A program made the position numbers and the translations under genes. Under the pieces are notes generated by a model. It had not been told where the DNA came from. It worked only from the letters and a program-made list of their open reading frames with translations, and did no database searches. 64,000 nucleotides of DNA from an uncultured Bacteroidales bacterium (GTDB taxonomy: Bacteria; Bacteroidota; Bacteroidia; Bacteroidales; UBA932). Location of the stretch: assembly GCA_944323785.1 (NCBI GenBank), contig CALUTU010000002.1:1-64000 (forward strand), written 5' to 3'. Positions 24,883 through 33,455 of this stretch are shown piece by piece (within the stretch, counting starts at the first letter, position 1; each line of letters starts with the position of its first letter).

Positions 24883-26121
24883 CTATACGCGGGGTATAAG
24901 CAGGGAGGAATCCCCGTAACTGAGGAAACGGAAACCGTGTTCCAGAGCGTAGGCGTAGACCTTTCTCCAGTCTTCTCCGATAAGGGCCGCTATCAGCAGA
25001 AGCAGCGTGCTGTTGGGCTGATGGAAGTTGGTTATCAGATTGGTTACCACCTTATAACGGTATGACGGCACGATGATGATCCTGGTCCGGTCGATTATGC
25101 GGTCCAGATTATTCCGCCCGCAATATTCCAGCAATGCGCCGAAAGCATCCTTAACCGGCACATCCTTTGCTCCTGACTCATACGGAACCCATTGTCCGAC
25201 AGGCGATGGAGTCCAGTCGGCTGCTCCCGACAGAGCACAGTCGGCTCCCAGCCAATAGAGCGACTCCAAAGTTCTCACGCTGGTTGTACCTACAGCTATA
25301 ACATCCTTACTACCAAGGTTGTTATATATTCTATTCAAAGTATCGAATGATATGGAAAACGGTTCGGAATGCATAGTGTGGCCGGATATCGCCTCGCTTT
25401 TCACCGGAAGAAATGTACCCGCGCCTACATGCAGACACACATTCTCCCGCTCTATTCCACGCACGTCCAGCCCTTTCAGGACATTGTCCGAGAAGTGCAG
25501 ACCGGCCGTAGGAGCCGCCACAGAGCCCCTGTATGCCGCATATAAAGTCTGATATCTCTCTGTGTCAATACTTTCCGAATCACGGTGAAGATAAGGCGGA
25601 ATAGGCACCTTTCCGCACATCTCCATGACTTTTGAGAAAGGCTCTCCGCCTCTCCAGCGCAAACGCACCTGGACCTTTCCGTCAGACTCACCCTCCAATA
25701 CAGCCTCCAAATCCATAGCCTCCAGTGAAGCATCATGATTTTCAGGCAAATACAACTTTATCGGCTCGCCTTTCCATTTTTTCTTATTTCCTACAATCAC
25801 ATTCCAGACGCAGGTCGAGGTAGAGGCGAAACACAGGTTGTAATCCTCCGGCTCAGCAGGCTCAAGGCAGAATATCTCTATAAAGGCCCCGGTGGCCCGT
25901 CTGAAAAGGAGTCTGGCCGGAACAACCTTGGTATTGTTGAAGACCATCAGGCTGTCGGATGGAATTATCTCCGGCAGGCGGGAGAAAACTGTGTCGGAAA
26001 TGACACCTTTATTATATATAAGCAATTTTGAGGCATCACGCTCAGCCACGGGATAGGAGGCAATGCGGTCCTCAGGAAGATCGTAGGTATAGTCAGAAAT
26101 ATTGATTTCGGGTATTGCCAT
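24883..26121 (-). CDS. queA: S-adenosylmethionine:tRNA ribosyltransferase-isomerase
   Basis: Transfers and isomerises the ribose of SAM onto preQ1-modified tRNA, making epoxyqueuosine at position 34 of GUN-anticodon tRNAs. The 412-residue sequence has the QueA start YDLPEDRIASYPVAERDASK, the substrate motif TAGLHFSD (about 209), LHVGAGTFLPVK (about 231), and the C-terminal TNFHQPNSTLLLL. It is longer than the 356-residue E. coli enzyme, with extra sequence around residues 120-170, as seen in other Bacteroidetes. It is a single gene; no preQ1 riboswitch was recognised upstream. Confidence 0.95.
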   Translation of the reverse strand: MAIPEINISDYTYDLPEDRIASYPVAERDASKLLIYNKGVISDTVFSRLPEIIPSDSLMVFNNTKVVPARLLFRRATGAFIEIFCLEPAEPEDYNLCFASTSTCVWNVIVGNKKKWKGEPIKLYLPENHDASLEAMDLEAVLEGESDGKVQVRLRWRGGEPFSKVMEMCGKVPIPPYLHRDSESIDTERYQTLYAAYRGSVAAPTAGLHFSDNVLKGLDVRGIERENVCLHVGAGTFLPVKSEAISGHTMHSEPFSISFDTLNRIYNNLGSKDVIAVGTTSVRTLESLYWLGADCALSGAADWTPSPVGQWVPYESGAKDVPVKDAFGALLEYCGRNNLDRIIDRTRIIIVPSYRYKVVTNLITNFHQPNSTLLLLIAALIGEDWRKVYAYALEHGFRFLSYGDSSLLIPRV

Positions 26122-26574
26122 CTTTATGCGTTTTTAGCCGTTTTAACGGACTTTCCGATGCAAATCTATACAATATCCAGGCCATCTCAAAATAATCGTT
26201 TTTTCAAAATTGTTTACATCTGTTAATAACCTATCAACACTCAGTACGAGTAGTTTTGTAAACATATTTCGCAGACATTTGTAAATAGATAAATTCTGAC
26301 TATAATTGTTTAATAATTTTTTGTTATGCTGTGTTTTTACTTTATATTACATACGTATAATCAGTTATTTACACAAATTTATCTAGAGTTGTAATAAGTA
26401 GTGTCAGGCAGCAGATCGTACGATTTGTCACGATTATGCTGCTTGAAATCATACTATATAATATATAATATACTAGTTATCAATTGTTAATTAAAGTCTA
26501 TATATAGTATCTATTTAATTGTGGTGCATATTATAATACTCTGGTTATCAAACCAGATAAAAATCCGGACTAAT

Positions 26575-26619
26575 ATGTTAACATTTGTTCTTTTCTGCTT
26601 GAGTTTATTTGTTAACAAA
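26575..26619. promoter_or_regulatory. Paired GTTAAC palindromes, candidate operator
   Basis: ATGTTAACAT (26575-26584) and TTTGTTAACAAA (26608-26619) are perfect palindromes with the same GTTAAC core, centres 34 bp apart. The second covers the -33 element of the XRE gene, so binding there would block transcription. Autoregulation by the XRE protein is the natural guess. Confidence 0.45.
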
Positions 26620-26635
26620 ATAATGTGTACATTTG
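26608..26635 (+). promoter_or_regulatory. Bacteroidetes promoter of the XRE gene
   Basis: TTTG at 26608-26611 and TACATTTG at 26628-26635, 16 bp apart, fit TTTG-N17to23-TAnnTTTG closely. The -7 box ends 21 bp before the ATG at 26657. Confidence 0.75.
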
Positions 26636-26656
26636 TAACTGTAAAAATTAACAACT

Positions 26657-27100
26657 ATGAATAGGCGTTTACAACAATTTTTGGAGCTCGAACAGCTTAA
26701 GCCGGCTCAATTTGCGGACATAATGGGGATACAGAGGGCCAATGTCTCGCACATCCTCTCAGGGCGGAACAAGCCTAGTTTTGAGTTTATCCAGAAATTT
26801 CTGCTCAAGTTTCCGTCTGTCAATCCCGACTGGTTCCTCCTCGGCAAAGGCAAGCCTTTCCGTGAACAGGATCAGCCGGCATCTCCCCTGCCGTCCGACA
26901 ACGGAGACTTGTTTTCCGGACAGAGCGGACATATAGACATCAGCAGTCCGCAGGAGATTATGGATGATAATGATGCTGAGATGATTCCGGAAGACTCTGA
27001 AGAACCCCGCACAGTGCCCAGGATATCCGCCAAAGAGGTCAGACGGATCACATTATTCTACTCTGACGGAACATTTCAGGAATTTTATCCACCTAAATAG
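26657..27100 (+). CDS. XRE-family transcriptional regulator
   Basis: A 147-residue protein. Residues 1-65 form a lambda-repressor-like HTH (LKPAQFADIMGIQRANVSHI, GRNKPSFEFIQKFL, NPDWFLLGKG) of a type common and conserved across Bacteroidales. It is followed by an acidic, disordered middle (about 75-115) and a short C-terminal segment RITLFYSDGTFQEFYPP. The target genes are unknown. The palindromes over its own promoter suggest autoregulation. It is 40 bp upstream of pyrD and may be cotranscribed. Confidence 0.8.
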   Translation: MNRRLQQFLELEQLKPAQFADIMGIQRANVSHILSGRNKPSFEFIQKFLLKFPSVNPDWFLLGKGKPFREQDQPASPLPSDNGDLFSGQSGHIDISSPQEIMDDNDAEMIPEDSEEPRTVPRISAKEVRRITLFYSDGTFQEFYPPK

Positions 27101-27140
27101 TTTTTAACGTATATTTGCCACTGATTCAACAGCAGATACT

Positions 27141-28178
27141 ATGTACAGATTAATACGACGTATACTTTTCTCTTTCTCTGCGGAAACAGCGCACGCCATC
27201 ACATTCAGAATACTGCATTTTCTACATTATATACCTCTGTCCCAGAACATAATACGCGCCATTTTCAGAGTGCGCGACAAAGAAGGAGAGCTCAAAAGGG
27301 ACGTATTCGGGCTCACTTTCAGGAATCCTGTAGGCCTTGCAGCCGGCCTGGACAAGAACGGAGAGTTCTACAACGACATGGGCAATTTCGGATTCAGTTT
27401 CGTGGAGATCGGTTCCCTGACTCCTGAGGCCCAGCCAGGCAATCCCAAGCCCAGGCTGTTCCGCCTGGTCGAAGACAGAGCCATCATCAACAGGATGGGT
27501 ATCAACAATAAAGGCGTAAAATACGCCGTATCCCAACTGCAGAAACACAGGCCCAACGTTATAATAGGAGGCAATATAGCAAAGGCTTCCGTTACTCCCA
27601 ATGAGGAGGCCTACAAGGATTACGAGAGGGCGTTCTCGCTGCTGTACGACTATGTGGACTACTTTACTGTCAATGTCTCGTGCCCGAATGTCAAGGATCT
27701 CACCGTACTGCAGGACGTAGGCTATCTGGCTGATATAGTGGACCGACTGCTAACTCTCAGAAGATACTATGATGATTACCGCCCTATCCTGCTCAAAATA
27801 TCCCCCGACATACCATACGACCATGTGGACCGTATAGTGGAGCTGGCGCTTACATCCGGGCTGGACGGTATCATAGCCACAAACACTACCAATTCCAGAG
27901 AAGGCCTTGTATCCGACCCGGAAAAAGTACAGGCCATAGGCAACGGAGGGCTCAGCGGCCAGCCGCTGTATGAACGCAGCCTGGCGATGGTCAGACACAT
28001 TCACGACAAGACCGGCGGAATACTGCCGATCATCGGTGTAGGCGGTATTATGAGTCCGGAACAGGCCAAGGAGATGCTGGACGCAGGAGCCTCTCTGATA
28101 CAGATATATACCGGTTTTGTCTACAACGGACCTGGGGCCGTCCGGAAGATTCTGAAATATCTTAAATCACATAAATAA
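27141..28178 (+). CDS. pyrD: Dihydroorotate dehydrogenase (quinone-type, class 2)
   Basis: Oxidises dihydroorotate to orotate in pyrimidine synthesis, bound to the inner membrane and passing electrons to quinone. 345 residues with the N-terminal amphipathic membrane helices (about 1-45) of class 2. FMN and substrate motifs are AAGLDKNGEF (about 72), NRMGINNKG (about 118), the FTVNVSCPNV base region with Ser (about 175-184), and LIQIYTGFVYNGP near the end. The presence of a quinone-type enzyme in an anaerobe implies menaquinone-linked fumarate respiration. Confidence 0.94.
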   Translation: MYRLIRRILFSFSAETAHAITFRILHFLHYIPLSQNIIRAIFRVRDKEGELKRDVFGLTFRNPVGLAAGLDKNGEFYNDMGNFGFSFVEIGSLTPEAQPGNPKPRLFRLVEDRAIINRMGINNKGVKYAVSQLQKHRPNVIIGGNIAKASVTPNEEAYKDYERAFSLLYDYVDYFTVNVSCPNVKDLTVLQDVGYLADIVDRLLTLRRYYDDYRPILLKISPDIPYDHVDRIVELALTSGLDGIIATNTTNSREGLVSDPEKVQAIGNGGLSGQPLYERSLAMVRHIHDKTGGILPIIGVGGIMSPEQAKEMLDAGASLIQIYTGFVYNGPGAVRKILKYLKSHK

Positions 28179-28188
28179 GACCTGCAAT

Positions 28189-29484
28189 ATGAAGACAGCC
28201 GCCATCTGTACTGTCGGTGATGAGATCCTCATCGGCCAGATAGTAGACACCAATTCCTCGGCAATAGCTGTAGAGCTCAATAAGATAGGTGTCAAGGTAT
28301 GCCGGATGGTATCGATATCCGATGACGGAACCGACATAAAGCAAAGCATTAAGTCATTACTGCATAACTTTGATATAGTAATAGTTACAGGCGGACTTGG
28401 TCCCACTAAAGACGATATCACAAAGAAGGCTTTGGCAGAACTCTCGGGAAGCTGTGGCGACACATTCCACGAGGGCCAGATGCAGATAATCGAGAGGATC
28501 TTGGCGCACAGGGGCATAGAGATGTCTGACATCAACCGGGCCCAGGCTGTCGTGCCTGACACCTGCGAGGTGATGCTCAATCGGAAAGGTACGGCCCCCG
28601 GTATGATATTCCGCTTCCCGTCAACTGCTTTTGCCCACTGTCCCGTACTGTATTCCCTGCCGGGAGTGCCTTACGAGGCCATCGGACTGCTGCCGGATGT
28701 CATGGCGGATATCCGCAGCCACTTTGCACTTGACAGCATATATCACAAGACCATAATCACTTACGGGATAGCTGAGTCTTCATTGGCTAAGATGATAGGA
28801 CCCTGGGAGGATGCTCTGCCTGCGGATATGCATCTGGCTTACCTGCCCAACCCTCTTACCGGAGTCAGACTGAGACTGTCCATATACGGAGGCGACAGAG
28901 ACGAGGAGATAAAACGCATAGACCTGGAGTTCGCGAAGGTCATGCCCATAATCGGAGATGCCGTCTACGGCGAGGGCGACGATACCCTGCAGTCCGTAAT
29001 AGCCCGGAAACTGGTTCAGAACGGCATGACCCTGTCGGTGGCCGAGTCTTGTACCGGCGGTTTCCTAGCCTCCCTTTTCACCGCTATGCCAGGTGCTTCC
29101 AAATACTTCTACGGATCAGTCACTTCATACGACAACTCCGTGAAAGAAAATATATTAAACGTACCCATCGAAACTATTGCTGAGCATGGAGCCGTAAGCA
29201 GCGAATGTGCAGAAGCCATGGCTTTGGGAGTCTGCAAAGCTCTCAATACGGACTTCGCGATATCCACCACCGGTATTGCGGGACCGGACGGAGGCAGCGA
29301 GGACAAGCCGGTAGGAACTGTATGGGTAGCAGTGGCGTATCCGGATGCAGAACATCCGGGCAAGACCGCAGTCCTGTCCCGGATGTTCAGATTCAACAAC
29401 GACAGAAGCACCAATATCCAGCGCTTTGCCGGCAGTGCCCTCAATCTGCTGAGGTCTGTGCTTTGCGAAGTACTTCGTGCATGA
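28189..29484 (+). CDS. cinA: CinA family protein (nicotinamide-nucleotide amidase)
   Basis: 431 residues with an N-terminal MoCF/COG1058 domain (TVGDEILIGQIVDTNSS, VTGGLGPTKDD; about 1-170) and a C-terminal PncC amidase domain with the signature SVAESCTGGFLA (about 284-295). The enzyme recycles NMN to nicotinate mononucleotide, joining pncA and pncB elsewhere in the window as NAD metabolism. It lies 10 bp after pyrD. Its last 44 bp overlap the convergent dipeptidase gene. Confidence 0.92.
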   Translation: MKTAAICTVGDEILIGQIVDTNSSAIAVELNKIGVKVCRMVSISDDGTDIKQSIKSLLHNFDIVIVTGGLGPTKDDITKKALAELSGSCGDTFHEGQMQIIERILAHRGIEMSDINRAQAVVPDTCEVMLNRKGTAPGMIFRFPSTAFAHCPVLYSLPGVPYEAIGLLPDVMADIRSHFALDSIYHKTIITYGIAESSLAKMIGPWEDALPADMHLAYLPNPLTGVRLRLSIYGGDRDEEIKRIDLEFAKVMPIIGDAVYGEGDDTLQSVIARKLVQNGMTLSVAESCTGGFLASLFTAMPGASKYFYGSVTSYDNSVKENILNVPIETIAEHGAVSSECAEAMALGVCKALNTDFAISTTGIAGPDGGSEDKPVGTVWVAVAYPDAEHPGKTAVLSRMFRFNNDRSTNIQRFAGSALNLLRSVLCEVLRA

Positions 29485-30559
29485 CTCTCAGTAAGTTACC
29501 ACCCATTATACCTCTTATGTCCTGCTCACGGTAACCGCGTTCCCGCAGCTCCACGGCTATGTTGCCGTACATGGAGATATCCCGGAGTCCTTCCGGCGCT
29601 ATCTCTATGCCGTCAAAGTCTGATCCCAGGCCGACATGCTCAGCCCCGGCCTTTTCCACGGCGTGGTCAATGTGGTCAGCCACCCGCTTTACGGAAGGAG
29701 CCGGGTAGACAGCCAGTTCATCCATTATCCGGAAATAGTTGTCGCGGTATACCTCATTGTATAGGTCCGAACGGTAAAGTTCCTGCCATTTTTCCCCTTC
29801 CTCACTGAGTCTGAGAAACTTCTCATCAGCGAAATCACTGTCGATGAACTTGGGATAGAAGTTTATCTGTACCACTCCTCCGGCTGACGCCAAATCGCGC
29901 AGCATGATATCCGACATGTTCCTGGGATGAGAGCACAGGGCTCTGCATGAGGAATGGGATGCTATCACCGGTGTGGACGAATACTTCAAAAGGTCATAGA
30001 AAGTCTCATCAGAGGCATGGGAGCAGTCCAGCATAATGCCCAGGCGGTTGCATTCCGCCACGACTTCCTTCCCGAACGGAGAGAGCCCTCCCCACTCCGG
30101 CTCCATAGGCATACATGAGTCACAGATCTGATTATGCCTATTGTGGCAAAGCGTTAGATAACGTATGCCAAAACGATGATACAGATGCAGATATGCCAGA
30201 TCGTTCTGTATCGGAGTTCCATTCTCCATACCGAGGAAAACCGATATCAGTCCCTTCTGCTTATTTTCAAATGCCTGCTCCGGAGAGAAGGCGAACGCAG
30301 CCACATCACTGTTGCCGTCCACGGCATCATAGCACTTGGAGATCAGCCTCACGGCATGTGCCACCGCCTCTTCCTCCGTAAGCTCCGGGGGAGAATATAT
30401 GGCGAAGAACATCCCGTCCACGCCTCCCTCCCTGGCCCTTACGAAATCCACATGTCCTCTTTTCTGCCTTTTGCCCAAGTCTATACCCTCCAGGAGCATA
30501 CCGGGAGTGTCGCAGTGCGAGTCCAGCACGAAATCCTTGTCAGAATGTATCCAGGACAT
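29441..30559 (-). CDS. Membrane-dipeptidase family M19 (renal dipeptidase-like)
   Basis: A 372-residue amidohydrolase-fold zinc peptidase. The metal site includes D-S-H-C-D (about 13-17), ENGTPIQND (Glu, about 127), HSSC (His, about 201) and GLGSDFDGIE (about 303). It hydrolyses dipeptides, often with D-residues. No signal peptide is visible, so it acts in the cytosol unless the start is elsewhere. It is the last gene of the sigma-factor operon, 6 bp after the GIN gene. The 3' end overlaps cinA on the opposite strand by 44 bp, and codes for LRVMHEVLRKA there. Confidence 0.9.
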   Translation of the reverse strand: MSWIHSDKDFVLDSHCDTPGMLLEGIDLGKRQKRGHVDFVRAREGGVDGMFFAIYSPPELTEEEAVAHAVRLISKCYDAVDGNSDVAAFAFSPEQAFENKQKGLISVFLGMENGTPIQNDLAYLHLYHRFGIRYLTLCHNRHNQICDSCMPMEPEWGGLSPFGKEVVAECNRLGIMLDCSHASDETFYDLLKYSSTPVIASHSSCRALCSHPRNMSDIMLRDLASAGGVVQINFYPKFIDSDFADEKFLRLSEEGEKWQELYRSDLYNEVYRDNYFRIMDELAVYPAPSVKRVADHIDHAVEKAGAEHVGLGSDFDGIEIAPEGLRDISMYGNIAVELRERGYREQDIRGIMGGNLLRVMHEVLRKAQTSAD

Positions 30560-30565
30560 CCTCTC

Positions 30566-31429
30566 TTATCTGCGGTTTCTGAAAGAGGACGACCGGGATA
30601 TGTCGGTATAGTCCATGGACTTGGCGTTGACCGTCACACTGGAGGCTCCCGATGCCTCCACCCTGGCCCTGTCTGCAACCAGCGATGCAGCCTTGCACGA
30701 CGAGGCTCCGCCCGCATCTACGTTCAAAAAGTCCGCGCTTCCGCTCAAAAGCAGCTTGGAGGCACCTGAAAGTTCCACACTCACATCTGCAAAACCAACA
30801 TTTTCCATCTCCATATCCGAAGCTCCTGAAGCATCAATGTAGCATCTGTCGTACTTGCCGCCGCTGACATACAGGTTGGATGCCCCGCCGCACTTAATCT
30901 CTGCCGAAGAGTAGTTTCCCGAAAGTTCCAGCTCCGCATGTGAGGCCCCGGACGCATTCAGGCTGATATTTCCGTCTCCTTTAAAGAGAGCACGGTCCAG
31001 GCTGGAGGCTCCGCTTACCTTAATATCCAGAGATGAGACGCGGAACTCATCCAGCATGGTAAGCTTCGCAGCACCTGAAAGATGGATTCTTTCCATATCG
31101 GGACAGCTTACCTTTGCCTTTATCTTCCAGTCCTTGTCTTTGAACAGACTGATTATCTTCTGGGAAGTATTGTTCAGGCCAAGCACCAGATTGCCCTTCT
31201 CAACCTTCACATCAAGATACGCCTCCAGCTCCGCAGGCAGAGTTACGGTAACAGAATACCAGGATGAGTGTTCAAGCTCCACATCAAAACGGTTTCCGGC
31301 CTTCAGACCGTCAAAATCCTCCAAAATGAACTCCTTGGCAATCACCTCGCCTGAGTCCTTGTCAGCCGCCGAAATCATGGACGGCAACATCATCGCGAAT
31401 ACCGCTACAAGTAAAAATATCTTTCTCAT
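30566..31429 (-). CDS. Exported GIN-domain (DUF2807) beta-helix protein
   Basis: A 287-residue protein with signal peptide (1-21, ending MISA) and a head GIN domain. The core consists of about eight repeats of roughly 21 residues, each carrying S/G-G-A-S (SGAAK, SGASS, SGASH, GGASN, SGASD, SGASK, GGASS, SGASS between residues 117 and 270), as in a right-handed parallel beta-helix. Function of the family is unknown; it occurs behind ECF sigma factors in Bacteroidetes. It is probably periplasmic or surface-exposed. It sits 9 bp after the anti-sigma candidate and 6 bp before the dipeptidase. Confidence 0.85.
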   Translation of the reverse strand: MRKIFLLVAVFAMMLPSMISAADKDSGEVIAKEFILEDFDGLKAGNRFDVELEHSSWYSVTVTLPAELEAYLDVKVEKGNLVLGLNNTSQKIISLFKDKDWKIKAKVSCPDMERIHLSGAAKLTMLDEFRVSSLDIKVSGASSLDRALFKGDGNISLNASGASHAELELSGNYSSAEIKCGGASNLYVSGGKYDRCYIDASGASDMEMENVGFADVSVELSGASKLLLSGSADFLNVDAGGASSCKAASLVADRARVEASGASSVTVNAKSMDYTDISRSSSFRNRR

Positions 31430-31438
31430 AACTATTTA

Positions 31439-32002
31439 TTAATTTGACGTTTTCATTGTTTGCTTAAAGTTATTCATAAAGTCATCTAAAGTCTTCAACT
31501 GCCTGGCTGAATACTCCCTCAGTATCTCTGTCTGACGCGCATCATCCACCTCTTCCAATTGATCGATCAGCGGCACCGGCTCATAGACTATCTCATCGAG
31601 AGTCCGCATCGCCTCCTCGGCATCCTCCTCATCCATATAAGCCGTAAGCACCGCAAGCTCAACGGTGATATCGGCCACACTGCGGCAATAATCCCTGTAG
31701 ATACTGCCGGGAGAAACGGCATCCGAGGCCACAGTATGCACCGGCTCAGGCTGAGTCATAATCGGGCGCATCAGGAACCTGACTCCGAATATCAGGGCCA
31801 GGGAAGCCAGCACCGGAAACGCCACGACCTTCCAAAGAGGCTTCTTACGCCGCTTGAGCCCTGAACGGAATCTAATCCTGTCGCGGCTGAGAGCCTCCCA
31901 CCTTTCCTCAAAGCGCGACTCATCCCCATAAGGAAGATTTTCCTCCGAGTCCCGGATATACGCCTTGTTTGATTTAAAGTATTGCTGTAAGTTGTCCATC
32001 AT
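31439..32002 (-). CDS. Single-pass membrane protein, probable anti-sigma factor
   Basis: 187 residues with no recognisable family. The N-terminal 60 residues are charged and probably cytosolic, one membrane helix lies at about 64-82 (WKVVAFPVLASLALIFGVRFL), and the acidic, helical outer part spans 85-187. ATG at 32002 or 31999 are both possible; the sigma-factor stop is two bases away. Location directly after an ECF sigma gene and the cytosol-helix-periplasm layout are what is expected of an anti-sigma factor, but the ZAS zinc motif is absent. The assignment rests on context. Confidence 0.55.
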   Translation of the reverse strand: MMDNLQQYFKSNKAYIRDSEENLPYGDESRFEERWEALSRDRIRFRSGLKRRKKPLWKVVAFPVLASLALIFGVRFLMRPIMTQPEPVHTVASDAVSPGSIYRDYCRSVADITVELAVLTAYMDEEDAEEAMRTLDEIVYEPVPLIDQLEEVDDARQTEILREYSARQLKTLDDFMNNFKQTMKTSN

Positions 32003-32003
32003 A

Positions 32004-32522
32004 TCAATCTTTCATATCATTTATTAACCCCAGGAGTTTACGTTTGCCGCGCAGGTACTGCGAACGCACTGTGCTCTCCTCCACCTGGAGAATCTGAGCC
32101 GCCTCCGCATAGTCATACCCCTCGAACAGCAGCAATGACAGCACCACTCTGTAACCGTCCGGCATTCCCTGCATGACTTTCCTGATGCAGCTTATCATCT
32201 CTCTGGGCTCATCGCGCATCAACATATCCTCCCATTGCCGGGAGCAATCCTCTTCCGAATCCTCCTCCGCCAGTCTTTCTAACTTTATTTTCAAGGCCTT
32301 GCGCACCCTTAACATATCCACTGAAGCCCTTACACACGCCTTGCACAGCCATGCCTCCACCTGCTGATCCGCCAGTTTGCCGGTAGAAGACCGAAGATAC
32401 TTGATGACAGTGTCCTGCACCACATCCTCAGCATCAAGACTGTCGCCTGTAATCCTCAATGCAATATTGTAAAGCTTTCGCCTGTACTTTTCGTAGAATC
32501 TTATAATCTCCTGATGTGCCAT
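32004..32522 (-). CDS. ECF-type RNA polymerase sigma factor
   Basis: 172 residues. Region 2 (about 8-75) includes LYNIALRITGDSLDAEDVVQDTVIKYL with the usual DAED-V-Q-D. Region 4 (about 110-165) has MPDGYRVVLSLLLFEGYDYAEAAQIL followed by STVRSQYLRGKRKL, the DNA-reading helix for -35 recognition. It is the first gene of a four-gene operon (probable anti-sigma, GIN protein, dipeptidase). It probably directs its own operon in response to an envelope signal. Confidence 0.92.
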   Translation of the reverse strand: MAHQEIIRFYEKYRRKLYNIALRITGDSLDAEDVVQDTVIKYLRSSTGKLADQQVEAWLCKACVRASVDMLRVRKALKIKLERLAEEDSEEDCSRQWEDMLMRDEPREMISCIRKVMQGMPDGYRVVLSLLLFEGYDYAEAAQILQVEESTVRSQYLRGKRKLLGLINDMKD

Positions 32523-32630
32523 CTTTTATTCATTTATATAACGGACTCCCGCATCGCTTTGTTGCACTAAATCGCACAAACTTACTGAAAAATGAAAAAA
32601 ATTACTAATTTGGCTGAAAATTAGAAATGC

Positions 32631-33455
32631 ATGAAACGACCCACAGTAGCTTTGATATACGACTTTGACGGGACCTTGTCTCCGGCGAATATGCAGGAAT
32701 TCGGACTGTTGCAGGCTTTTGACAAAGACCCTGCCCTGTTCTGGCAGAAAAGCAACCGCATGTCCACCGACAACGATGCCAGCGAGATCCTCTGCTACAT
32801 GAAGACCATGACAGACGAGGCCAAAAAGGCCGGAATACATCTTACCAGAGAGAATTTCCAGAAATTCGGCTCGATGGTCAAGCTGTATCCCGGAGTGAAG
32901 GAATGGTTCAGCCTCATCAACGACTACGGCAGTCAGTGCGGACTGGAGGTGGAGCATTACATCAACTCTTCCGGTCTTACGGAAATGATCGAGGGCACGG
33001 AGATCTATCACGAGTTCAAGAAAGTGTTCGCCTGCTCCTTCCTGTACGAGAACGGGGAGGCGGTCTGGCCTGGAGTCGCAGTGGACTACACGGCAAAGAC
33101 ACAGTTCCTGTTCAAGATCAACAAGGGCGTGATGAGCATCAGGGACCATACTCTGGTCAACAGGTTCGTCCTGGAGAAAGACCGGCCCGTGCCGTTCTCG
33201 AGGATGATCTATTTCGGAGACGGAGCCACGGACATACCGTGCATGAGACTGGTCAAGGAATTCGGAGGCCACTCCATAGCAGTGTACAATCCCGACGGAC
33301 ACGAGAAAGACAAGTCCGAAAGGCTGCTGACCGAGCATAGGGTACACTTCGCCTGCCCCGCCGACTATTCCAAGGGGAAGATCATCTACAATGTGGTAAC
33401 AGCCATCATCGACAAGATAAAAGCCGATCTTGCCGTTGAGTCCTTAAAGGAGTGA
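32631..33455 (+). CDS. HAD-superfamily phosphatase
   Basis: A 274-residue cytosolic hydrolase. Motif I is D11-F-D13-GTLSP, an SSG in the middle (NSSGLTEM) is motif II, and IYFGDGATDIPCMRL (about 197-211) is the motif III/IV Mg2+ site. The family acts on small phosphorylated metabolites; the substrate cannot be inferred. It is a monocistronic gene, convergent with DUF4954, overlapping its end by 12 bp. Confidence 0.82.
   Translation: MKRPTVALIYDFDGTLSPANMQEFGLLQAFDKDPALFWQKSNRMSTDNDASEILCYMKTMTDEAKKAGIHLTRENFQKFGSMVKLYPGVKEWFSLINDYGSQCGLEVEHYINSSGLTEMIEGTEIYHEFKKVFACSFLYENGEAVWPGVAVDYTAKTQFLFKINKGVMSIRDHTLVNRFVLEKDRPVPFSRMIYFGDGATDIPCMRLVKEFGGHSIAVYNPDGHEKDKSERLLTEHRVHFACPADYSKGKIIYNVVTAIIDKIKADLAVESLKE

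Larger units (their letters stand above)
26122..26656. other. 535-bp AT-rich structured intergenic region
   Basis: No gene is seen. The region separates a long minus-strand block from plus-strand genes. It contains DnaA-box-like 9-mers one or two bases from TTATCCACA (TTATTTACA near 26355, TGTTAATAA near 26219) but no exact box. A 10-bp stem TCAGGCAGCA (26404-26413) / TGCTGCTTGA (26437-26446) has a 23-base loop containing palindrome ATCGTACGAT. An extreme A/T block lies at 26451-26520. Promoter and palindromes of the XRE gene occupy its right end. It could be a replication start, an untranslated leader or a small RNA; none is proven. Confidence 0.4.

Noticed and set aside
26142..26240. preQ1 riboswitch before queA
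   Set aside because: The leader is short and A/T-rich but shows no pseudoknot-type preQ1 core.
26122..26656. CRISPR array or insertion sequence in the long intergenic region
   Set aside because: No regular repeats with spacers, no terminal inverted repeats and no transposase frame.
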